Assembly: GCA_023701435.1 (NCBI GenBank)
Contig: JAMPXB010000025.1
Location: 1 to 55,643 of the forward strand
Direction: 5' to 3'
DNA from: Bacteriovoracaceae bacterium
GTDB lineage: Bacteria; Bdellovibrionota; Bacteriovoracia; Bacteriovoracales; Bacteriovoracaceae
Length of the DNA stretch: 55,643 nt
Made by a program: the position numbers and the translations under genes. How positions within the stretch are numbered: position 1 is the stretch's first letter; every line of letters begins with the position of its first letter. Of the stretch, positions 15,911 to 23,536 are shown piece after piece. Under the pieces are notes generated by a model that was given only the letters and a program-made list of their open reading frames with translations, searched no databases and was not told where the DNA came from.

Positions 15911-18329
15911 TCATTTGATAAACAAAACCCTCTGATGATTTTTGATAGTGGCCAATTAAGCAGACCTGACTGGTCTCTCCGCAATCAGTGATACTCTTGA
16001 TCTCACGACCGTAGAAAAAATTAATCAAACTATAATCATACATGGTAAACCAGCTGCCATTAAACTGATTTTGCGCCCAGACCTTGTCGTCATAATCCAG
16101 AACATAAATCCTTTCCTGGTTATCGAGTGCAAAGCCCTTAACCATAGTACTGTTTAATGTCCCGTCGTAAACATCTTCCCAAGTAAGTCCGTTGTCCGAA
16201 GTACGGATAACTTTATCAGTTGTATGGGCCAACACATCCCCGTTACTTGTCATCGTCAGATTTTTATAAGAACTTGCATCAGGAGCACGCAGGATCTCTG
16301 TAAAGGTCGCTCCGTCATCTGTTGAGCGATACATCACTCTATTCCAAACCAGAGCGACATCCCTTTCGACGCCAGCAATCCATAGACTGCCATCGCTAAA
16401 AATTTTTAAATCCCCCACCATGAAGTTAGTGCTTCCCGCCTCAACAGGAAAAGTATGTACCGTACTCCAGGAGGTTCCATTACTGGTACCTCTCCTTAAG
16501 TCGGCTAACCCACCTCCAGCACCCGCATTACCAAAATAGTAAGCCGTTCCATCACTCTCAGTTGCTATCTTAACGTTAAATAACCTGAAGGCTTGGGTAT
16601 CCACAGATCCCCAGGTTGCACCACCATCAATGGTTCGCCTAAGATCAAAGGTGTTTGCATTAATTCCTCCCACATAAACGGTATTGGTCGGTCCAATCCC
16701 TATGCTCTCTGCGGTAAAGGAAATCCCAGCACTCGTGAAGACATCACTATTGGTCCAGGTAACACCATTATCTGCACTTTTCATCACTACCCAGGGATAA
16801 CTATAAGTGGAGTCGATAAACATCAGGCTTCCGGTAGCCCATAAGTTTCCAGCAGGATCTTTTTTAAGGTCCTCGAAACCGGTATAGAGTTGTTCTTTAT
16901 AGTGAATAACAGATCGTACTGACCAGGTTGCGCCGGAATCTGTTGAACGCCAGTTAATGCCCTGATCGGGGTTATTTCGATAGTAACCAAATCCCATAAT
17001 TGACCCATCGTTAGCCTCAATCAGGGTAACTCCTTCTTGGGTAATTGTATCGTCACTATGAACCACGTTCCAGGTAACTCCATCATCAGTACTGCGCAAA
17101 ATACGGCTAAACCATTTGGAAAAGCCACCAGGAAAGAAAGATCCAATCGCAACCAATTCTCCGGTACTGAGTTTTTTGATGTCCTGACCTGTGTAATTAG
17201 CAACTCCATTATAGACGGTGTTCCAAGTTGTCCCACCATCAATCGTTTTTGCAATTTTCCAACTTGTTGTGTTGCCCGAAAAATAAGCTTCGGTCTCAGA
17301 AACTATTTCTAAATCACCAACTAACTCATAGGCCCCAGATCCCAGAAGAGCTCCACCCAACATTGAACCTAAATCACTCCAATTCCAGGAGCCCAGAGCG
17401 TAAGTGCCTTTCCATAAATGGCCATCATTACTTGAGACTGCCCAGATGACTCCTGCCGGAGAAACCTTGATTGAAATGAAAGAACTCACAGCAGGCACGC
17501 TATGAATGGTAGTCCAAGTGGCCCCGTCATCAATACTTTCTCGAATCACGCCGCCACCACTCGAAGTTAATCCTGCCGCATAGATATTACCACTGGCCGA
17601 GACCGCTATATCCATACATTGGTGGCCCCAGGAAGCGATCTCTACAAAGTGATCAGCAGTGGTCCAGGTGGCACCATTGTCACTCGATTTCCTGACAATC
17701 CATTCAGAGCTATAAGAAGGAGAATCATTGTCATACATGTAACCGCAGACGTAGATATCGTTTCCTTTTGTCACAGTGGCCAGCGGATGGCTTTCACCAT
17801 TTTCGAAAGGAACATAAAAATCTGACAGTTCCCAGTTCTGACCGTAATCAGTTGAACGAAACACCGCCCATCTCTCCCACCCGGCATCAGCACTCGCTAT
17901 GGAAGAAATAAAAAGGGTCCCGTTGGCGAGTGACGCCGAACTGGTGATAAAGTTCTGATCTCCGAAACTCAGCGGGAAATCAATTTTCTCTCCGACTTGG
18001 AAACCAGCAATTTTGATCGTATTCGTTCCTGCATTTCCCAAATCATCACTAGCGCTAATGGTATGACTTATGGGACCTAAATTAATGGGAACCCCGTAGA
18101 CCAGGGTCACTGGATCAAAAGTACCAATCCCAAAATCATTGGTAGTAAAAGTCGTCCCCCCATTAGAAAAAGCAAAGGGGATGGACTCTCCAGCGCGGAT
18201 GGTAGGTTGAGTATAATTCCAAATTAAAGTCGGGGCAGCTACAGAACCAACAGATTTAGCGGCATTGATATGAACATCATTGCAAGCTACGACTGTTAAT
18301 AAGGATAATAGATGGATCCAACGCCACAT
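15891..18329 (-). CDS. Asp-box (BNR/sialidase-like) repeat lipoprotein
   Basis: 812 residues. Lipoprotein signal with lipobox VVAC (Cys16). The body carries about 11 Asp-box motifs of the type S-x-D-x-G-x-T-W (STDYGQNW, SSDNGATW, SIDDGATW, TIDGGTTW, STDDGVTW, STDSGATW, SADNGVTW, TIDGGATW, a degenerate GTSNGTSW, STDDGATF, TSDNGLTW), spaced like the blades of one or two beta-propellers. Asp boxes occur in sialidases, sortilins and photosynthesis assembly factors and are structural, so enzymatic activity cannot be claimed: no sialidase Arg triad or RIP motif is evident. It is probably exposed on the cell surface. It is the last gene of a four-gene minus-strand surface cluster. Confidence 0.85.
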   Translation of the reverse strand: MWRWIHLLSLLTVVACNDVHINAAKSVGSVAAPTLIWNYTQPTIRAGESIPFAFSNGGTTFTTNDFGIGTFDPVTLVYGVPINLGPISHTISASDDLGNAGTNTIKIAGFQVGEKIDFPLSFGDQNFITSSASLANGTLFISSIASADAGWERWAVFRSTDYGQNWELSDFYVPFENGESHPLATVTKGNDIYVCGYMYDNDSPSYSSEWIVRKSSDNGATWTTADHFVEIASWGHQCMDIAVSASGNIYAAGLTSSGGGVIRESIDDGATWTTIHSVPAVSSFISIKVSPAGVIWAVSSNDGHLWKGTYALGSWNWSDLGSMLGGALLGSGAYELVGDLEIVSETEAYFSGNTTSWKIAKTIDGGTTWNTVYNGVANYTGQDIKKLSTGELVAIGSFFPGGFSKWFSRILRSTDDGVTWNVVHSDDTITQEGVTLIEANDGSIMGFGYYRNNPDQGINWRSTDSGATWSVRSVIHYKEQLYTGFEDLKKDPAGNLWATGSLMFIDSTYSYPWVVMKSADNGVTWTNSDVFTSAGISFTAESIGIGPTNTVYVGGINANTFDLRRTIDGGATWGSVDTQAFRLFNVKIATESDGTAYYFGNAGAGGGLADLRRGTSNGTSWSTVHTFPVEAGSTNFMVGDLKIFSDGSLWIAGVERDVALVWNRVMYRSTDDGATFTEILRAPDASSYKNLTMTSNGDVLAHTTDKVIRTSDNGLTWEDVYDGTLNSTMVKGFALDNQERIYVLDYDDKVWAQNQFNGSWFTMYDYSLINFFYGREIKSITDCGETSQVCLIGHYQKSSEGFVYQMIPLVIP

Positions 18330-18373
18330 ATATTCTTATCGTCATAAACTCTTATAATATTAAAATGTCTGCC

Positions 18374-19075
18374 TTAAAATAGGCGATTGATCCCAGCGAC
18401 AACACCATATTCAAAAAAGCGCAGATCGGCTGAACGCTCATCCTTAAGTTTAATATCCCAAGCCTTCAAATCCAAATAAGGCATCAGGGTCCAGGAGTAT
18501 TTCTCCAGGAAGAAACCACGAAAGACTCCAATCTGCTCAAAGCCCATAATCAAACGATGGCCCGAGAGGGTCGAGACCGACTCTCCCGAAACTGACGAAT
18601 CAATCAGCAAGCTAAATTTGGCAAAAGCTCTCCAGTATTCGTTTTTAGGCGTATAACGGTAACCAAAGGCCAACCACTGACTTCGTAAATCTTTGGTCTT
18701 GGTCTTATCCCCCGTATCATCCAGCAAGATGTTCTTGGATGATTCAAATCCACCGATCCAGCCCTTCCACTGAAAACCTGTATGAAAGTCATAGAGAGGA
18801 ATTGAAGCATCAGTGCCATTGGTGAAGTTTAGAAAAGAAAGATTGAGTTCATTGTTCCAAATCCAGCCTTCATTCTGTTTTTGCACTAAAAACCGGTAGG
18901 AGGAAAGAACTGAGGAAGAGTAAGAATCTTCGCCTAATTCTCCTTCCTGATCCAACTGAAAATGGTATGGCGACAGAGCTGCGCCAAATCTCCATCCAGG
19001 ACGAAGGTCGTTTGCCCACGAATTCAAAGCGAGCGCCAATAGACTAAAGGTTATGCTTAAGCGTATCAATTTCAT
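18374..19075 (-). CDS. Probable outer-membrane beta-barrel protein
   Basis: 233 residues with a signal peptide ending LNSWA, then ND. The mature chain alternates polar and hydrophobic/aromatic residues in short strands (YSSSVLSSYRFLV, NNELNLSFLNF, GFQWKGWIGGFE, QWLAFGYRYTP, WRAFAKFSLLID) and ends in a Phe (GINRLF), a common outer-membrane sorting signature. Size fits an 8- to 10-strand barrel. No named family is recognised. It lies 44 bases upstream of the Asp-box lipoprotein and 35 bases downstream of the fibre gene, so it probably belongs to the same transcript. Confidence 0.7.
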   Translation of the reverse strand: MKLIRLSITFSLLALALNSWANDLRPGWRFGAALSPYHFQLDQEGELGEDSYSSSVLSSYRFLVQKQNEGWIWNNELNLSFLNFTNGTDASIPLYDFHTGFQWKGWIGGFESSKNILLDDTGDKTKTKDLRSQWLAFGYRYTPKNEYWRAFAKFSLLIDSSVSGESVSTLSGHRLIMGFEQIGVFRGFFLEKYSWTLMPYLDLKAWDIKLKDERSADLRFFEYGVVAGINRLF

Positions 19076-19110
19076 GATTTAATCTTAAACGATTTTAGAA
19101 AAATTACTAC

Positions 19111-19971
19111 TTAGTAAGAGATTTTTCTGACCGCAAAAACAAATCGATCTGAATTCATCGTAATCGTCGAGTTAGCATAGGTGTTGCTGCAATAGAGTTG
19201 CAGCTTGACCTGATCATTCTGTAAGAAACGTTTAACTGCTGTCCCATTATTCGGTAAATTAATAGCGTGAGTAGTTGTTCCATCAAAAATACTTAATTTG
19301 GAACTTAACATGGAATACATATCCACAGCAGTATAAGGGGCATCCAGAAAAATCTCATAGACCCCATCTGCTGGAATCGTAAAGATTCCGGTCCCAACGT
19401 TGAAACTTAAATTATTCAATTCAGTTGGATCTAAAACCGGTGTAAACCAAACAGATCCAGTCATTGGACATTGAACAGGATTCGGGTCATTCCATTTGGT
19501 CATCAGTCCATAACGTAGGCCATCGACATACTCTTTAGTGGCCGCATCAGTGGGCATAATAGGTACCGCAAGATTGGTAACTCTGTTGGCGCCCATATCT
19601 AGATTACCAAACATCATGTCGCCGCTTTTTTGAACAGCAACACCCTGGGAATTGTTGATCATGGCTTCAAGTTTACCTAAGGCCTGCAAAAAAGTATCAG
19701 AAGCAGAAATTGGTGAAGGTGATCCAGCAGTATAACCAGTGAGAAGAGTGGCGCGCACTCTGGCATCCGTAAAATAAAGATTGGCCCCTTCTGCAATCGC
19801 CCCCGAATTCAGACCGGCGATCGCCGCTTCCACATCAGTGAAATTCTGATTCATCTGAGAAGCCGAGATGGTGGTATTACTGGTAAAGGTATGAGTCACT
19901 GCTTTACTCATTACTGGATTGAAGAGGATTCCCAACGACAGCATGGTTAGAAGTTTAGTCTTCATTTTCAT
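19111..19971 (-). CDS. Short tail-fibre-like adhesin with C1q-like C-terminal tip
   Basis: 286 residues with a signal peptide (TMLSLGILFNPVMSKA). A module ISASQMNQNFTDVEAAI is followed by EGANLYFTDARVRATLLTGY and a phage-fibre segment ending NLAVPIMPTDAATKEYVDG, which also occurs in the large fibres at 47-54 kb. Residues 160-286 look like a C1q/TNF-type jelly roll (FNVGTGIFTIPADGVYEIFL, MNSDRFVFAVRKISY). In Bdellovibrio, secreted trimeric fibres of this layout (mosaic adhesive trimers) carry variable tips and contact prey; this assignment by analogy is an inference. The gene starts 3 bases before the stop of the upstream lipoprotein gene is cleared, that is, directly abutting it. Confidence 0.78.
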   Translation of the reverse strand: MKMKTKLLTMLSLGILFNPVMSKAVTHTFTSNTTISASQMNQNFTDVEAAIAGLNSGAIAEGANLYFTDARVRATLLTGYTAGSPSPISASDTFLQALGKLEAMINNSQGVAVQKSGDMMFGNLDMGANRVTNLAVPIMPTDAATKEYVDGLRYGLMTKWNDPNPVQCPMTGSVWFTPVLDPTELNNLSFNVGTGIFTIPADGVYEIFLDAPYTAVDMYSMLSSKLSIFDGTTTHAINLPNNGTAVKRFLQNDQVKLQLYCSNTYANSTITMNSDRFVFAVRKISY

Positions 19972-20430
19972 TTACGGTCCCCACTTGGCCTGATCCCACT
20001 GGGAATTTTCCCACTGGCCTTCAGGTAAAGATGATGTTTTTTCTGCGATGATGGAAGGAAAAGGGTCTGCACTACAATTTGATGTGCCTACAAGGATAGT
20101 TACTTCAGCGCCAGCATTGTAAAAGTCTACATTGAGCAATGAACCGCATTGCTGAGGTCCGGCCCATGCATCCGATCCTTCATAACCCACCAGATACATA
20201 CTCCAGGTTCCATGAGGAATGAGCACCCTGTAGGGATAAGTCAGATCCTGCTTGATGACCTCACCCGTTTTTGTATTAACCAATTTTAAAGATGCTCCAC
20301 CTGGAAAGGCCAAATCACTTACCAAGGCGCTCATAGACACCACTAAAGCAGTGTCCGATTGCTTGCTCTGACTGCAAGCAACTAGTAACAATAGTAGCGA
20401 GAATATAAGGAGCTTTAGACCTTGAAACAT
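19972..20430 (-). CDS. Small lipoprotein, unknown function
   Basis: 152 residues. Lipoprotein signal with lipobox LVAC (Cys19). The mature part is beta-rich (ALVVSMSALVSDLAF, ASLKLVNTKTGEVI, YPYRVLIPHGTWSMYLVGYEG), resembling a small Ig-like or carboxypeptidase-regulatory-type sandwich, and ends with the Trp-spaced tail QWENSQWDQAKWGP. No named family. Its stop codon directly abuts the start of the fibre gene, so it is likely the first gene of the surface cluster fibre-barrel-Asp-box and may anchor or assist the fibre. Confidence 0.72.
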   Translation of the reverse strand: MFQGLKLLIFSLLLLLVACSQSKQSDTALVVSMSALVSDLAFPGGASLKLVNTKTGEVIKQDLTYPYRVLIPHGTWSMYLVGYEGSDAWAGPQQCGSLLNVDFYNAGAEVTILVGTSNCSADPFPSIIAEKTSSLPEGQWENSQWDQAKWGP

Positions 20431-20474
20431 GAATGCTTTATCGGCATTTAACAGGAGGAAATAAACTTAAGAAG

Positions 20475-20501
20475 GGGTGCAGCTTTCTAAAGGCTGCACC
20501 C
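20475..20501 (-). terminator. Hairpin downstream of the fused E1 gene
   Basis: 9-bp perfect stem GGGTGCAGC / GCTGCACCC with a 9-base loop, 14 bases past the E1 stop in the minus direction. The bases after it on the minus strand (CCTTCTTAAGTTTATTT) are only moderately T-rich, so termination efficiency is uncertain. Confidence 0.5.
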
Positions 20502-20514
20502 TTAAGTAACAGAA

Positions 20515-22689
20515 TTAATAAGCGAGTAATTTTCTCAAAGCTTCTACCACATCATTAGTCTGCGGCAGAATCACTTCTTCTAGATCCGGACAATAGGCCA
20601 CGTGGGTGTCTTTCGAGCAAACACGTAGAATCGGAGCATCCAGGCATTCAAAAGCTTCTTCGTTCACACGGGCAGCGATCTCACCGGCATAACCAGAAGT
20701 CTTATGCTCTTCGTGACAGATAAGAAGACGATGAGTTTTCTTAAGTGATTTGAAAACAGCTTCAAAATCAAATGGAGCAATAGTACGAGCATCGAGAATT
20801 TCAATCGAGTGACCTTCTTGCTCTAACACTTTCGCAGCTTCCACTGATTTCTGAACTAAAGCACCCCAAGCAACGATCGTAGCACTCTTACCTTCTTTCA
20901 CCACACGAGCTTTACCGAAAGGAATCATATATTCCTCACCTGGGTCAGCTGAACGGTTATAGCCTTGGTAATAAAGATGCTTATGCTCAAGGAACATAAC
21001 TGGATCATCACAACGAATCGCGGTTCTTAACAGACCGATAGCATCCTGGGCATTAGACGGATAAACCACTCTGATACCTGGGTTATGAGTGAAAAGAGAT
21101 TCACCAGATTGTGAGTGGTACATGGCCCCACCACGAAGGTAGCCGCCAATCGGTACACGCACAACCATTGGACACTTGAAGTCGCCGCCTGAACGGTAGC
21201 GAGTGGTCGCCATCTCGTTTTTCAGCTGCATATAAGCAGTCCAGATGTAATCAAAGAATTGAATCTCTACTACTGGCTTAAGCCCTCTCATCGCCATACC
21301 GATGGCGCGACCAATAATGTTCGCCTCAGCAAGTGGTGAGTTGAAAACTTGGCCAGGCTTAGCGGCTTTTTGAACACCGTGAGTAACCTTGAACACCCCG
21401 CCCTTACCTTTAAGTTCCGGGTTGTCGTATTTATCAACTTCTGTGAAGTCTGCAACGTCCTCTCCGAAAACCATCATCAAAGGATTCTTTTTGATTTCTG
21501 ATTTAAGAGTCATGTTGATCGCTGTGGCCAGAGGAATATCTTCCTTACCTGAAAACTGCGGAGCTGTTTCAAAATCAGATGAAGTTGGATCAACATCCGG
21601 AGAATATAAGTGAGAATCAAAAGTTGATTTAGCCGGCCATGCTGTTTCCAGAGCGCGAGTCATGGCCTCACGAACTTCTTTAGTAGCTTCATCTAAGATG
21701 GCCTTAACTTCCTCAGTGGTCATGAGACCAGTTTCAGTTAAAAACTTAGGATATGAGTTGATCACATCTTTAGCGGCTTCTTCGGCCAGGTCTTCTTTGG
21801 TGCGGTAGTAAGAGTGATCATCAGAAAGTGAGTGTGAGTAAGGACGAGTAACATTGGCGTGAACCAGAGCAGGACCTTTGCCAGCTCTTAAGTATTTCTC
21901 TACTTCTACCATGGTATTGTAAGAATCCACCGGACAGTTACCGTCACATGTGAAGATCTTCAGTCCTGGGAAATTGGCCAGCGCAACTGAGATCGATCCG
22001 CCTGGAGTTTGTACCCATGTCGGAGTTGAGATGGCGTAACCGTTATCTTCCACCATGAAAAGAACTGGGAGCTTGTTTACACAAGCAGTAGTCAGACCTT
22101 CCCAGAATTCACCTTGAGAAGTCGTACCATCACCACAAGAGACATAAACGATTTCTTGTTCGTTATAAACCGGTGAGTCCTTCAAATTCATTTTCTTCAA
22201 ATGAAGACCAGCTTCGGCAATACCAACAGCTTGTAGGAACTGAGTTCCAGTACAAGATGATTTTGAAACGATATTAAGTTTAACGTTACCCCAGTGAGCT
22301 GGCATCTGACGGCCGTGAGAAGCTGTATCACCGGTGTTACCGTTTGCCTGACAAAGCATCTCGTAAGGAGTTACTCCTAAACCGATGCAAAGAGCGCGGT
22401 CACGGTAGTATGGAATGAAGTAATCGTGTTTAGCTTTAAGAACTTTGGCAGTGGCCGAAAGAATACCTTCATGACCGGCACCAGAGATTTGGAAGAAAGC
22501 TTTGTTTTGCTTCTTCATTGTGATTTCGGCATCATCCGTTTTTCTTGAAAGATAAACGTTTTTTAGAAACCAAGTAAGGTCAGCTTTACTGAGCTTATTT
22601 TTTTTAATGAGATCGAGCTTTTTGTTATAAAGCGGATTTGATTTAGAATTCACTTCGGTGGCCTCTGTTTCTGAGATATTTGTGCGCAT
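20515..22689 (-). CDS. Fused 2-oxoacid dehydrogenase E1 alpha/beta (branched-chain type)
   Basis: 724 residues. Residues 1-380 are an E1 alpha chain: the TPP motif starts at GDGTTSQGEF (186) and closes at VEDNGYAIST (N216), and RPYSHSLSDDHSYYR is the phosphorylation-loop region of branched-chain E1. Residues 385-724 are an E1 beta chain: IPLATAIN, FGEDVAD with the TPP-activating Glu, GMAMRGLKPVVEIQF, and LDARTIAPFD. The single-chain fusion is known in some bacteria. It would decarboxylate branched-chain 2-oxo acids and hand the acyl group to an E2 lipoyl enzyme, which is not in the window. Leucine dehydrogenase at 33873-34979 could supply those oxo acids. It stands as a single gene followed by a hairpin. 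Confidence 0.9.
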   Translation of the reverse strand: MRTNISETEATEVNSKSNPLYNKKLDLIKKNKLSKADLTWFLKNVYLSRKTDDAEITMKKQNKAFFQISGAGHEGILSATAKVLKAKHDYFIPYYRDRALCIGLGVTPYEMLCQANGNTGDTASHGRQMPAHWGNVKLNIVSKSSCTGTQFLQAVGIAEAGLHLKKMNLKDSPVYNEQEIVYVSCGDGTTSQGEFWEGLTTACVNKLPVLFMVEDNGYAISTPTWVQTPGGSISVALANFPGLKIFTCDGNCPVDSYNTMVEVEKYLRAGKGPALVHANVTRPYSHSLSDDHSYYRTKEDLAEEAAKDVINSYPKFLTETGLMTTEEVKAILDEATKEVREAMTRALETAWPAKSTFDSHLYSPDVDPTSSDFETAPQFSGKEDIPLATAINMTLKSEIKKNPLMMVFGEDVADFTEVDKYDNPELKGKGGVFKVTHGVQKAAKPGQVFNSPLAEANIIGRAIGMAMRGLKPVVEIQFFDYIWTAYMQLKNEMATTRYRSGGDFKCPMVVRVPIGGYLRGGAMYHSQSGESLFTHNPGIRVVYPSNAQDAIGLLRTAIRCDDPVMFLEHKHLYYQGYNRSADPGEEYMIPFGKARVVKEGKSATIVAWGALVQKSVEAAKVLEQEGHSIEILDARTIAPFDFEAVFKSLKKTHRLLICHEEHKTSGYAGEIAARVNEEAFECLDAPILRVCSKDTHVAYCPDLEEVILPQTNDVVEALRKLLAY

Positions 22690-22765
22690 AGTAATTCCCC
22701 TGAAAATATGGACCCATCTTACCCTCTAGAGGCAAGAAAATCTACTTTGGATAGGATAGTGGGTA

Positions 22766-23449
22766 TTATTTCTCTACGTAGTGATAGCGGAAAAAGCGCT
22801 CAAAATAGACGCCTTGGGCCCTAATGGAAAAATACATAACCTGGGAGTCCTCAGGGTAAAGCACTGAAAATTCCCAGTTGCCCTTACCCACGGGCACAAT
22901 ATCAACGATCATCCCCAAACCTTCCAGGAATATTTCCGGCTTCTCCACAAGCTCTAGTGGCCGGTTTTGAGCATCGGCCAGGTGAAGCCGATAAACCATT
23001 TTATTCTGAACATACTTAACAAACTGAATTTTAGAATGGGCCAGGTCTGGCTTTTGGGTAGGAAGTTTTAGTTTTGCTTGCAGCAATTTCCCTTTAACAA
23101 AGACATCCAACTTCGTGGTTCCCAAATTTTGATTAAGGAGCAAGTAGTAGCGGCCCAAAAGAAGGCGCTCCAACTTAAAAGGCACTTCGGCTTTTTTCGA
23201 GTCGCGAAGAAAAATGTCCTTTGGAAGACAATCAACGAATTGCCCTGATGCGTCTCTTAATTCCAAATAGAGGTAATGAACCGGTTCTTCACCGAAGGAT
23301 GACGTTGCCGAGGGAAAAAGTTGGATACGGCTATTCGTTCGATCGACAGTGCCGATACGCAAGGCTGTTTGGGAAGAGGGACTCCGCAATTTCGGAGGGA
23401 CCGCACAACCCACAAGTAGAATGGTTAAAAGGATTAAACCGAATCTCAT
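22766..23449 (-). CDS. Lipoprotein, unknown function
   Basis: 227 residues with lipobox LVGC (Cys15). The mature chain is beta-rich, with two probable Ig-like modules (about 45-125 and 135-225: YLYLELRDASGQFVD, LGRYYLLLNQNLG, YRLHLADAQNRPLEL, NWEFSVLYPEDSQ). No family is recognised. It is monocistronic or co-transcribed with the upstream protease, although a good terminator lies between them (23494-23520). A Cys in FVDCLPKDI is the only one besides the lipid anchor. Confidence 0.72.
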   Translation of the reverse strand: MRFGLILLTILLVGCAVPPKLRSPSSQTALRIGTVDRTNSRIQLFPSATSSFGEEPVHYLYLELRDASGQFVDCLPKDIFLRDSKKAEVPFKLERLLLGRYYLLLNQNLGTTKLDVFVKGKLLQAKLKLPTQKPDLAHSKIQFVKYVQNKMVYRLHLADAQNRPLELVEKPEIFLEGLGMIVDIVPVGKGNWEFSVLYPEDSQVMYFSIRAQGVYFERFFRYHYVEK

Positions 23450-23493
23450 TACTTGAGCTTATCGGTCTGCAATAAGAATTCATTAGCTAATTG

Positions 23494-23520
23494 AAAAGGG
23501 GCCCAAATAAGGGCCCCTTT
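23494..23520 (-). terminator. Intrinsic terminator of the subtilase gene
   Basis: 10-bp GC-rich perfect stem AAAGGGGCCC / GGGCCCCTTT with a 6-base AT loop, 16 bases after the protease stop; read on the minus strand it ends in TTTT. It could also work weakly on the plus strand. Confidence 0.8.
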
Positions 23521-23536
23521 AGGAAAGATTTTCTAT

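Noticed and set aside
15891..18329. Calling the Asp-box lipoprotein a sialidase
   Set aside because: Only the structural Asp boxes are visible; no RIP motif or Arg triad can be pointed to.
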